A DNA stretch of 54,686 nucleotides from CBDUXT01 sp965371245 (GTDB lineage: Bacteria > Planctomycetota > Phycisphaerae > UBA1845). Every line of letters begins with the position of its first letter. The first letter of the stretch is position 1. Where the stretch lies: positions 1-54,686 of the forward strand of contig CBDUXT010000032.1 in the NCBI GenBank assembly GCA_965371245.1, in the 5' to 3' direction. Positions 45,413 through 53,096 of the stretch are shown one piece after another. Made by a program: the position numbers and the translations under genes. The notes beneath the pieces were generated by a model. It searched no databases. It was not told the DNA's origin and saw only the letters and a list, made by a program, of their open reading frames with translations.

Positions 45413-46234
45413 GTGAACTGCGCCGAAGCCAAGATCGGATCCGTCGTCATCGGGAAAGGGGCGCCCCTTGCGCTGATCGCCGGACCCTGCGTCATCGAGT
45501 CGGAGGACCACACGCTGGCACTGGCGGGCGAGCTAAAGGAGATCTGTCGGCGGGTCGAGCTGCCGCTGGTCTTCAAGGCCAGCTTCGACAAGGCCAACCG
45601 TTCGAGCATCACCAGCTTTCGCGGACCGGGCCTCGACTCGGGGTTGGCCATCCTGGCTCGGGTGCGGCGTGAAATGGGGCTCCCGGTGTTGTCCGACATT
45701 CATGGGCCGGAACAGGCGCCGCCCGCGGGCGAGGTGCTCGACTGCCTGCAAATCCCCGCGTTCCTCTGCCGCCAGACGGACCTTCTGTCGGCCGCAGCGC
45801 GCACCGGGCGATGCGTGAACGTCAAGAAGGGGCAGTTCATGTCGCCGGAAGAGATGAGCAACGTCGCCGGAAAGCTCAGCGAAGCGGGGTGCGACAACTT
45901 TCTGCTCACCGAGCGCGGCACCTTCTTCGGCTATCACCGCCTGGTCAACGACATGACGGCGATCGAGAAAATGCAGGCGTTCGCCCCGGTCGTCTTTGAC
46001 GCCACCCATAGCTGCCAGTTGCCCGGCGGCGCCGGAACCCTGAGCGGCGGACAGCGTCAATACGTTGGCACTCTCGCGGCCGCGGCCGTTGCAGCCGGAG
46101 CCGACGCGCTGTTCCTGGAGGTACACCCCGACCCGGACAAGGCCAAGAGCGACCCGGCCACCGTGCTGCCGCTCGACCAGCTCGAACTGCTGCTCGAGCG
46201 TCTATCGCGAATCGCCAAGGCCGTTGGGCGTTGA
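45413..46234 (+). CDS. kdsA: 3-deoxy-D-manno-octulosonate 8-phosphate synthase
   Basis: A 273-residue enzyme condensing PEP with arabinose 5-phosphate, the first step to KDO for lipopolysaccharide. LIAGPCVIES has Cys26, the metal ligand of metal-dependent members (E. coli type has Asn), and DIHGPEQ, RGTFFGYHRLVND, VFDATHSCQLPG and EVHPDPDKAKSD fit. The GTG start at 45413 matches the family N-terminus (about 20 residues before IAGPC); a TTG at 45356 would add 19. KDO genes imply a Gram-negative-type outer membrane. It is convergent with the STN-domain gene. Confidence 0.93.
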   Translation: MNCAEAKIGSVVIGKGAPLALIAGPCVIESEDHTLALAGELKEICRRVELPLVFKASFDKANRSSITSFRGPGLDSGLAILARVRREMGLPVLSDIHGPEQAPPAGEVLDCLQIPAFLCRQTDLLSAAARTGRCVNVKKGQFMSPEEMSNVAGKLSEAGCDNFLLTERGTFFGYHRLVNDMTAIEKMQAFAPVVFDATHSCQLPGGAGTLSGGQRQYVGTLAAAAVAAGADALFLEVHPDPDKAKSDPATVLPLDQLELLLERLSRIAKAVGR

Positions 46235-46299
46235 AGAACCGTTACCGACAACGCGACCTCGTCAGACCACGGCATGTCGCCTGATTCCGGGTGAGTTGG

Positions 46300-47403
46300 T
46301 TATCGCTTACGAACTGCCTCGAAAAGCTCCGCGAGGTCGCGGGCGCGCCTTTCCCGCAAATCCGGCGGCAGCTCAGACCGGCGGATCAACCACTCCAGCG
46401 TCTTGCCGCCTTCCAATGAAACGACCATCTTCGCAACGTAGGGGTCCCGGGCGGGAACTGGCGGAGACGTGACCGACCCGCGTGAGCCGGCGCCATCGCC
46501 CGGCGCAAAAAAGAGTACTCCGTCGGGCTCTAGGAGATAGCCGAGGCCGATCACCGACGCGACCTGATCGAGCACTTCCCCGGCGGTTTGCCCCTGGACG
46601 TTGACGGAAAAACTGCCGCGAACGTGTGGGGGAATCGACGTGAGACCGCCGGGTTCGATCCGAATGGTGACGTCGATCTGGCGCCCGATCGCCTGTAGAA
46701 CCTCGATCAACCGGCGGCTGTTGAGCCGCAGCGAGATCGGCCGCTTCAGATTGCGCAGTACGAGTTGTTCTTTGGCGACCACAACGATCGTGTCCCCCTC
46801 CGGGTACCAAACCCAGCCGAAGTTCCGACAGGCGACGCCCAAGACCTGGTCTCCGGCGCCCGCCCCGACGTTGCCCATCGCGCCCGACAGCATGCGCCAG
46901 GCGCCGCGCACCGGAACTTCAAAACGAATGCGCGAGCGGAGCCCGGCCCGCGCCGCCTCGTCCAAACCCGGGTGCATCGTGGCCAGCTCGGTCAGGACCC
47001 CAAGCTCGCTCCACGTCGGCGATCGCCCCAAGACGCGAAGAGCCTCCTTGGGAACGATCTCAAGATGGTCGTCGCGAAGCTCGAACGTCATACCCAGGGG
47101 TGTCAGCAGGTCGGTCAGCCCCTGCCTAAGCGACATGTTCGCGATCTCCACGCGTTCGATCAGCGTGTCGCCGCCGTAGGGAGCCAGCCTCAACGTAGAC
47201 GGAGGCATCACGATCCGCACGCCTGTTTGCGCGGTGACCTTATCGATCGCGTCGGCCAGCCTGACGCTTACCAGCATGATAGAGGCGGGCTCGTCCAGGG
47301 CCCGCTCGATCAACGCGCGGGTGTCCTGCCCAGCCAAAGCAAGACACGGCACGCCCCCGGCGACGGCAACCGTCATCAGCCAAACCATTCGTCGTTGTCT
47401 CAT
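46300..47403 (-). CDS. Exported protein with secretin/TonB short N-terminal (STN) domains
   Basis: A 367-residue exported protein. A signal peptide (RRMVWLMTVAVAGGVPCLALAGQ) is followed by two STN-type modules. The first is SVRLADAIDKVTAQTGVRIVMPP plus MSLRQGLTDLLTPLGMTFELRDD; the second is RRLIEVLQAIGRQIDVTIRIEPG plus GQTAGEVLDQVASVIGLGYLLEPDG. STN domains occur at the start of secretins and TonB receptors, but no beta-barrel follows. It lies after a sigma and an anti-sigma factor gene on the same strand with a 251-bp gap. A signalling role like FecR-type modules is possible but unproved. Confidence 0.75.
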   Translation of the reverse strand: MRQRRMVWLMTVAVAGGVPCLALAGQDTRALIERALDEPASIMLVSVRLADAIDKVTAQTGVRIVMPPSTLRLAPYGGDTLIERVEIANMSLRQGLTDLLTPLGMTFELRDDHLEIVPKEALRVLGRSPTWSELGVLTELATMHPGLDEAARAGLRSRIRFEVPVRGAWRMLSGAMGNVGAGAGDQVLGVACRNFGWVWYPEGDTIVVVAKEQLVLRNLKRPISLRLNSRRLIEVLQAIGRQIDVTIRIEPGGLTSIPPHVRGSFSVNVQGQTAGEVLDQVASVIGLGYLLEPDGVLFFAPGDGAGSRGSVTSPPVPARDPYVAKMVVSLEGGKTLEWLIRRSELPPDLRERRARDLAELFEAVRKR

Positions 47404-47535
47404 GTTCCTCAACTCCACCGCTGCCCGCGTGGCCGTCGCGCGACTCGTCCACAAGGCACACGCCCGCGTGACCGGACCCTGTTTGTCCGTGGGACCGAGT
47501 GGTTCGTCGAGCTTGTTGAAGCGTGTTTCATCGGT

Positions 47536-47584
47536 CTTTTTCCGACACGCGCCCGTCAGGAAGCGACCTGACTCTCCCGCGGAA
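47536..47584 (-). repeat. Dispersed planctomycete intergenic repeat, copy 2
   Basis: On the minus strand, GCGGGAGAGTCAGGTCGCTT continues into CCTGACGGGCGCGTGTCGGAAAA. It is about 80% identical to the element at 35108-35156 and lies 130-180 bp upstream of an exported protein start, in the same orientation. Confidence 0.7.
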
Positions 47585-47654
47585 GACCGCTCCCGCACGG
47601 TCGCGGCTGGGATCGAAGAACACCCTTCTCAAGCACGCTCCTCGCCACGGACCG

Positions 47655-48311
47655 TTACGGAACCGGTCCCTCCCTGTACGTCCACGGCATCGCGCCGGCA
47701 CCCACCACACTGAAGGTTACGGTGCTGTGCTCGGACCGAGCCGCGCCGCCCGGCGCGGGCGCCCGCCCGAAGGAAACGACAGTGCGTGCCGTCGGCTGGA
47801 CCGTGACTGCACTGCCGCCAAAGTGGACGACACTGAGTGCCGGGGCGGTATCCACGAACCAAGTGGGCCCAACGAAGGCCAATGCGATGGCGGCCGCGGC
47901 GGCCAGCGGAACGCCCAAACGGAAGATCGCCGCAAAGCGTGCGGGTCGGCGAGCCCCGCCGGCCAGCCGTTGCACCACATCTTCCGCAAACGAGCTCGGG
48001 ATCGGTGGGCCAGCGGCGTCGCCCCATCGACCAATGAGCTGGTCAACCCGGTCGAGCAGCGCGTCGTCATCGCCCGCGACTTGCGCAACGATGAGTGCGG
48101 CCTGGTGATCCCAATCGGCCTCGGCCGGGCGCGCTCCCCAGCGCGCAATCAGGCGCTGGACGGCTCCTAGCTGCTCGGCCTCCCGGCGAAGTTCCTTTGA
48201 GTCGGCCAGTGCCGCCTCCAGCCGGCGCTGCTCCAGTACGGATAGAGTCTCGTCAAGGCTCCGGCTCACCAGGAAACCGAGATCATCTTCGTCGTAGTCG
48301 GTGTCGTTCAT
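47655..48311 (-). CDS. Probable anti-sigma factor
   Basis: A 218-residue protein: an acidic N-terminal segment (MNDTDYDEDD), helical region with SLDETLSVLEQRRLEAALADSKELRREAEQL, one membrane helix near 130-150 (LGVPLAAAAAIALAFVGPTWF) and an exported tail of about 65 residues. The layout (cytoplasmic helical domain, single helix, extracytoplasmic end) fits an anti-sigma factor. The zinc-binding HxxxCxxC motif of ZAS proteins is not seen. It starts 40 bp after the sigma factor gene, which supports the role. Confidence 0.72.
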   Translation of the reverse strand: MNDTDYDEDDLGFLVSRSLDETLSVLEQRRLEAALADSKELRREAEQLGAVQRLIARWGARPAEADWDHQAALIVAQVAGDDDALLDRVDQLIGRWGDAAGPPIPSSFAEDVVQRLAGGARRPARFAAIFRLGVPLAAAAAIALAFVGPTWFVDTAPALSVVHFGGSAVTVQPTARTVVSFGRAPAPGGAARSEHSTVTFSVVGAGAMPWTYREGPVP

Positions 48312-48351
48312 GGCGTTTGAGCGGTCCGCGGTTTATCGATCCAAGCGCCGA

Positions 48352-48972
48352 TCACAAGAACTCCGCGAGCAGTTCCTTGAGCTTTCGTCTTGCCTGAAAC
48401 ACGTTCCATTTCACCAGCTCGACGCTGCACTCCAATACCTCGGCCACTTCCTTTTGCGGCATCCCCTCGACGCTGAACAGCACAAGGGCCAGGCGCTGCT
48501 TGTCCGGAAGGCGTTCCATCGCGCGGCTGATGGCCGCATGCAATTCCGCGGGCAGCGGACCCGCTTCATCGGCGGAGCGTTCGGCGACGGCCGACGCCTC
48601 CCCCGGCCTGCGAGTCTCGCCCAGGCTCGACCAGTCGTCCAACGAGGCGGCCGCGCGACTCGCACGAGCCCGCCGGAAGTTGAGCGAGAGATTGCTGACC
48701 GTCCGGAGAAGCCAGGGTCCGAAACGAGACGGATCCTGAAGCTGGGACAGGCTGCGATACGCCCTCACGAAGGCGTCCTGGCTCACGTCGCCGGCATCCT
48801 CGGCGTTGCCCAGCAGCCGATACGCCACCGACACAGCCCGACGCTGATATGCCCGCACGAGGTCGGCGAAGGCGGCCGTATCTCCCGCCTGGGCACGGCC
48901 GACCAGGATGACCTCGGCGGCTCGCGCGGCCCCCTCGTCCGATGTCGCCCGTTGGGGATGATCGCCCATCAT
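48352..48972 (-). CDS. ECF-type RNA polymerase sigma factor
   Basis: A 206-residue sigma-70-family factor. Region 2 includes LVRAYQRRAVSVAYRLLGNAEDAGDVSQDAFVRAYRSL with DSQDAF-type promoter-melting residues; region 4 has LPDKQRLALVLFSVEGMPQKEVAEVLECSVELVKWNVFQARRKLKELL. Region 3 is missing, as in extracytoplasmic-function factors. It is cotranscribed with the anti-sigma-like gene 40 bp downstream. MM starts at 48972 (first Met) or 48969; no strong Shine-Dalgarno. Upstream sequence to about 49013 has none of the recognisable features. Confidence 0.9.
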   Translation of the reverse strand: MMGDHPQRATSDEGAARAAEVILVGRAQAGDTAAFADLVRAYQRRAVSVAYRLLGNAEDAGDVSQDAFVRAYRSLSQLQDPSRFGPWLLRTVSNLSLNFRRARASRAAASLDDWSSLGETRRPGEASAVAERSADEAGPLPAELHAAISRAMERLPDKQRLALVLFSVEGMPQKEVAEVLECSVELVKWNVFQARRKLKELLAEFL

Positions 48973-49381
48973 CTGCCGGCGTACGTCGCCTGGTCCACCC
49001 GACGAATCCCGTCGCTTCCACCTCGATCGTCCGCGGATCACCTGATTCCGCCAAGTTAGACACGCGCGGGGGCGTCCGGTTAGCCATCGGGCGGCCCATC
49101 GGGCGACCCACACGGACGTTCGTAACCGAACAACGGTCACCGCCCCGAGCCGCCATGTTTTGCACGGCCCCCGTTCATGCGTACAGTAAGAGGGGAAATG
49201 GGAAGGCGTCAAAGCGTCAAGGCCAAGAAACGAGTACTTCGGCACGTATGATTCGAGGTTTGGGGACGTGATTGTTCTCCAAATCAGGGTGCCATGCAAC
49301 GCCGTAAACCTATAGGGGTCAGCCGGCGATATAAACTCTTTGTGCTACAAGACTTTCAGGCATCGCGGCCGGGTCAATGCC
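48973..49381. other. Region between the sigma factor gene and the IS256 element
   Basis: 409 bp with lower GC toward the right end. It contains the 5' remnant described at 49294-49386. No other gene is supported. Confidence 0.4.
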
Positions 49382-49386
49382 ATTCT
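49294..49386 (+). pseudogene. 5' remnant of a gene ending at the IS256 boundary
   Basis: An ATG at 49294 with AGGG five bases upstream starts a frame (MQRRKPIGVSRRYKLFVLQD...) of 31 residues that runs exactly to the left inverted repeat of the IS256 element, where its stop is the first IS triplet TAG. It may be the N-terminus of the gene whose 3' part continues at 50762. No match is known, so this is inference. Confidence 0.4.
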
Positions 49387-50759
49387 TAGTTGAAATTGCG
49401 AACGGCTCCATGGGTTCAGGCCACCTGTTCGAGGCAGCCTTTCAGGTGCGTTTGCAATGCGTTACGCAGGCGGACCAATTGCTTGGAGCCGCACACTTTG
49501 CGTAGCCGCGGCTCGATGTCCAGTAACGCCGTGGCCAGCCAGCGGTGTTTCTGATCCGCGTTCTTCCAGTAGTCCACCTTGTCCGTCCGCTGGGCCACCA
49601 GAGAATTCAGGTTCTCGATGCAGTTCGTCGTCTTGAATGATCGGCCCAACTCCTCGAACAAACCGAGCCGATGAAGCGTCAGCGTCTCCTCGAATCCCTC
49701 ATCCAAGCTGCCCACCGCCGAGGCGTTCAACAGGCTCAGTTCCGAACGAATACGCGACAGCGCCGACTTCGCTTTGGCGTAGGTGGGCTGATCGTAAGCC
49801 CGTTGAAGCTTCTGCCGGAACGTCGCCTGTTTGCTCGTTGGCAAATAGCCCACCACGTTCTCCCGCTTATGCCATTGGCACCGCTGCACGGCGGCCTTGT
49901 CGCCGAACACCTTGTCCACCGCCTTCCGCAATCCCTTGGCGCCGTCGATCACGCACAACAAACCCGCCTCAATCTTGAGCCCGCGATCCACCAGTCCACG
50001 CAGAAACGCCGAGCACGTGCGCTCGTTCTCCGTCGCGGTTTGCACGAAGCCCAGAACCACCTTTTCCCCTTCCAGGGTAACGCCCAGGCCGATCACCATC
50101 CGATCCTCGCCGAACGTCTTGCCATCCAAAAACAGAGCCACCAGGTCGTAGCCCGAAAGATCGCGCTCGGTCAACTCCGCCAGCTTCTTGGCGCTGGCCC
50201 GTTTGAAACGACGCGACAGCGACGAAGCCGCCAACCCGAACGTCTCAGCCGCCGGCTCCACGCAGGCTTCGTAGTCGCGACAGGACAGGCCCTTGAGCAG
50301 CTTGAGCAATGCGGCTTCTTCCGCTCGTCGAGGACGCCCCAATGCCTGGTACGAAGCCAGCGGCACTTCCTGACCACGCCGGAGGTTGCGAACCCGAGGG
50401 ACGGTGACCGCCACCTTCTGGTCACCCAGGTATACAGACCCCCGCTGTCGGCCCCACCGTGCGCACTCACCTTGGCCGCCACCACGGCTGTAGCGCGCTC
50501 CGACCAACGAGACCACCTCCTGCTGGAGTAGATCGTTGACCGCCGCCAGCCCGATGGGAATCAGGGCTTGGATCAGCTCCGCCCGGGCGTCGATCTGAGG
50601 CTGATCGCCCGTGACTGCTTCATCCAAACCTCGCCGACTACCCTTGCGTTTCGCTCCGATCCGTACGACACTCTTCATGACACGGCTCCTTGTTTGATGG
50701 ATTTGCCAAAAACCACTCATCTTTCATGGAGCCGTTCGTCTCAAATTTCAACTAGGAAT
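49382..50759 (-). mobile_element. IS256-family insertion sequence
   Basis: A 1.38-kb element with one transposase gene. The inverted repeats are TAGTTGAAATTGCGAACGGC plus TCCATG (49387-49412) and the reverse complement of 50725-50754 (TAGTTGAAATTTGAGACGAA plus CGGCTCCATG), with a 4-bp gap in one; the match extends about five bases further (ATTCT/ATTCC). I see no clear 8-9-bp target duplication, so the insertion may be old or followed by rearrangement. Confidence 0.8.
49416..50678 (-). CDS. IS256-family (mutator-type) transposase
   Basis: A 420-residue DDE transposase of the IS256/MuDR type. Catalytic region: LVALFLDGKTFGEDRMVIGLGV (first Asp), LLCVIDGAKGLRKAV (second Asp) and SFKTTNCIENLNS (Glu, the usual TTNxIE motif). 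The QRCQWHKRENVVGYLP motif is the family's C-x(2)H signature. The start ATG 50678 has AAGGAG seven bases upstream and lies inside the inverted repeats. The frame is intact, so the element may be active. Confidence 0.95.
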   Translation of the reverse strand: MKSVVRIGAKRKGSRRGLDEAVTGDQPQIDARAELIQALIPIGLAAVNDLLQQEVVSLVGARYSRGGGQGECARWGRQRGSVYLGDQKVAVTVPRVRNLRRGQEVPLASYQALGRPRRAEEAALLKLLKGLSCRDYEACVEPAAETFGLAASSLSRRFKRASAKKLAELTERDLSGYDLVALFLDGKTFGEDRMVIGLGVTLEGEKVVLGFVQTATENERTCSAFLRGLVDRGLKIEAGLLCVIDGAKGLRKAVDKVFGDKAAVQRCQWHKRENVVGYLPTSKQATFRQKLQRAYDQPTYAKAKSALSRIRSELSLLNASAVGSLDEGFEETLTLHRLGLFEELGRSFKTTNCIENLNSLVAQRTDKVDYWKNADQKHRWLATALLDIEPRLRKVCGSKQLVRLRNALQTHLKGCLEQVA

Positions 50760-50761
50760 AG

Positions 50762-51100
50762 CACACCGCCCCGATTCCTGCTGAGCATCGCCACCTCTTT
50801 AACAACCGCAAACAGCACACCAAGAAATGGCGTGGGAGCGGCCCTGCCGCATGGTGCCACTACCTCGCTACGGTGGAGGACGAGGTGGCGTACTACGCCA
50901 ACCCGCCGGAGGCAGCAACGACGACTGTCCCACCAACCGGAGAAGGAGATGTGTTCCAGACCTTGGAGGAACTCAAGGGTCAGGACGCGGCCAGCATCGC
51001 GGCAATGGTGACGACCTTGTTTCGTTGGAATGGTCTACCCATTCAAAAAAGGCGCTGGATGCGCTCAAGCTCCAGTGGCGGGTTTGTTTGGGCTATCTGA
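50762..51100 (+). pseudogene. 3' remnant of a gene next to the IS256 element
   Basis: One frame is open from the right end of the IS to 51100, 112 codons with no stop. It encodes RHLFNNRKQHTKKWRGSG, WCHYLATVEDEVAYYANPP and DVFQTLEELKGQDAASIAAMV, ordinary protein-like composition, whereas the overlapping integrase frame is Arg/Gly-rich here. It may be the C-terminal part of a gene cut by the IS, or a recombinase N-terminus joined by a frameshift near 51040. I do not recognise its family. Confidence 0.45.
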
Positions 51101-52452
51101 GGAGCAAGAACCGTACCAAGCGCAGGGACATTGACCACAAGACGCTCGCCGAGTTCCGGGAGCAATGCGGCAAGAAACTCAAGGACGGCAAGTCCCAGAG
51201 AACAGTCAACGGCTACCTGTCCGCCTTCCGTCGCGTGCTTCGGTTCTGCGCCGACTACTGCGAGGTCAGAATCCCGTCCGCGTACCGCGAGGCCCTCAGA
51301 GATTTCACAAAGAGAGACTGCGATTCGATGGCCAAGAGTCTGCGAAAGGGATCGGGCTTCGGTAGGGCCGAGATCATTCCCATGCCTGCGACCATGCTTC
51401 GCGCCTGGCTGCGCGCTGTCGATGACGATCCACTCCATCTGGCGCTGACGATGTGCAGTCTCAACCTGGCGGCTGGTGCCGCAGACCTGTCAGAGCTTAC
51501 TTGGGAGAACCGCACCGGGGCTATCCCCTATCCCTGCGTGGACTTGACGAACCGGGTGTTCATCACCGAGCGGATCAAGACATTCACCGCGCGGTGGACG
51601 ACCACTCACAATGGCCTGCGGGTGATTCCGATGATTCAGCGAACCCGCGCCGCGCTCGAGGCTTGGAAGAGACATAGAGAAGGCATAATTGTCGATCTCA
51701 GTGAACGCCGCGCAATGCACGGCAGAATCAAGCGTGCGGCCAAGGCTCGTCGTCTCAGCAACGAGGGGCTGAGTCATACCGACATTGCCGCCGTGTTGAA
51801 AACGCCCGTGAAGTCCGTGGCGGACATTCTCAAGCAGTCCGCTGACCGACGAGAGAAGGCCAGATCGCTGGCAGCCAAAGGTTACAGCCTACGAGACATC
51901 GTAGAACTGACCGGGTTCAGCAAGGCTGCCGTATCGGCGTACATTCGGGATATGTCCGTGGAGTGCAAACCCAAACCTCGAAGCAACCGACAGGCCATCG
52001 TCACGCCTGATCCCAACCGCATATTCTTCGTTCCCGCGACGGGGAGGCCATTGGTGAACGCGGATACGGCCCACAGCTACATGCGCACGATCTTCAAGGC
52101 CATCTGCGCGAAAGCGGGCATCAAGCGAGAGACGGACATCGAGTACGGCAGAGTCGCCCCGGCGAAGGCCGGGGAGTTCATGCTCCCCAAACGCAACGCG
52201 CATTACATATTCAGGAGGACAGCGGCCACGGTCGCCGGGCTGCTCGGAAAAGTTCCCGAACGCACCCTGCAAGACTTCCTCGGTCATGAATTCCCGGAAA
52301 TGACCCGAGAGTACCTGCACACGCCGCCACCGGACTACCAAGGCGTGAGGATTCACCACAACTATCGCATGCGTGTGCGGCAGACGGACGACCCCATCGA
52401 CGCCATCGAGGAGTTCATCGAGAAAATCTACGACTCCATGAAACGCTCGTAA
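50827..52452 (+). CDS. Tyrosine-recombinase-like integrase with inserted HTH units
   Basis: A 541-residue frame whose protein-like part starts near 51025; the first about 65 residues are Arg/Gly-rich and probably not native. KALDALKLQWRVCLGYLRSK through SAFRRVLRFCADY fits the SAM-like core-binding domain. The catalytic domain has box I LNLAAGAADLSELTW, where the catalytic Arg of GxR is Ala; TERIKTFTARW with the beta-hairpin Lys; box II NAHYIFRRTAATV (H-x-x-x-R); FLGHEF; and the Tyr in TREYLHTP. Between residues about 295 and 385 it carries two helix-turn-helix units, RRLSNEGLSHTDIAAVL and LAAKGYSLRDIVELTGF. Loss of box-I Arg makes strand cleavage doubtful. Confidence 0.75.
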   Translation: MAWERPCRMVPLPRYGGGRGGVLRQPAGGSNDDCPTNRRRRCVPDLGGTQGSGRGQHRGNGDDLVSLEWSTHSKKALDALKLQWRVCLGYLRSKNRTKRRDIDHKTLAEFREQCGKKLKDGKSQRTVNGYLSAFRRVLRFCADYCEVRIPSAYREALRDFTKRDCDSMAKSLRKGSGFGRAEIIPMPATMLRAWLRAVDDDPLHLALTMCSLNLAAGAADLSELTWENRTGAIPYPCVDLTNRVFITERIKTFTARWTTTHNGLRVIPMIQRTRAALEAWKRHREGIIVDLSERRAMHGRIKRAAKARRLSNEGLSHTDIAAVLKTPVKSVADILKQSADRREKARSLAAKGYSLRDIVELTGFSKAAVSAYIRDMSVECKPKPRSNRQAIVTPDPNRIFFVPATGRPLVNADTAHSYMRTIFKAICAKAGIKRETDIEYGRVAPAKAGEFMLPKRNAHYIFRRTAATVAGLLGKVPERTLQDFLGHEFPEMTREYLHTPPPDYQGVRIHHNYRMRVRQTDDPIDAIEEFIEKIYDSMKRS

Positions 52453-52886
52453 GCCCGAAGCGCCTCCTCGTGCGTGGCGTCCAATTCGGGCGTGGATGCC
52501 CCCTTCGTCAGTCGCCTGCGACGCTTCTTGGGTGTCTCGATCTCAGCATCGTCGCCAAGGAAGCACCTTTTGGATTCTATCCATCTCTCTATGTCAACGC
52601 GCTTCGCCAACCGCACCTTCTGCTTGAGATTGAAAACCTGAAAGTCAATACCAGCGTGGCGATTCACCGTGGCCATTGGGACATCGTAGAACTTGGGGAT
52701 TCTGTGGATACGAATATACACGAGCTGCTGCAACTCGCTATCGGATGGTTCCGAAGTACGACGATGGTGTTTTCGGGCATCGCCCGGACGCTCGCAGCCG
52801 GGAGGCCGCTGACGGTCGGTGTCCCCATGCTGTGATGGGTCAGCCCGTCGCGCTCGGTATTTATGATTCCCGTTCCGCCGTGACAT
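52428..52886 (-). CDS. Excisionase-like DNA-binding protein
   Basis: A 152-residue protein. The N-terminal 55 residues are basic and low in structure; then YIRIHRIPKFYDVPMATVNRHAG and VRLAKRVDIERWIES resemble the winged-helix of AlpA/Xis-type excisionases, followed by a basic patch KKRRRRLTKG and an acidic helix. ATG 52886 is preceded by GGGGAA at eight bases. Its tail overlaps the recombinase gene by 25 bp on the opposite strand, a common recombinase/excisionase arrangement. GTG within it at VYIRIH would give a shorter form. Confidence 0.6.
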   Translation of the reverse strand: MSRRNGNHKYRARRADPSQHGDTDRQRPPGCERPGDARKHHRRTSEPSDSELQQLVYIRIHRIPKFYDVPMATVNRHAGIDFQVFNLKQKVRLAKRVDIERWIESKRCFLGDDAEIETPKKRRRRLTKGASTPELDATHEEALRAYERFMES

Positions 52887-53096
52887 CGTACGCGCTTCCC
52901 CGCTCCTGAATCATCTCCCGTGCAGCCGACTCGCCGCCTATTCTTCGCCGCCAAACGGCGTATGCAGCTAGGCGTTGGCGTCACTGCCCAGACGCATTCT
53001 ATCGGTGCCATTTTTTCCAGCGTCCGTGCCGCACTCAGACCACACGCCACACCAGCGGCACTCCTGACCTATTTGACCGATGTGGCCGTTGACGGA

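Noticed and set aside
52664..53050. A 128-codon minus-strand frame overlapping the excisionase-like gene
   Set aside because: It competes with the frame that contains the winged-helix motif, and its Ser/Pro/Cys-rich end is not protein-like. The 52428-52886 frame has the better Shine-Dalgarno.
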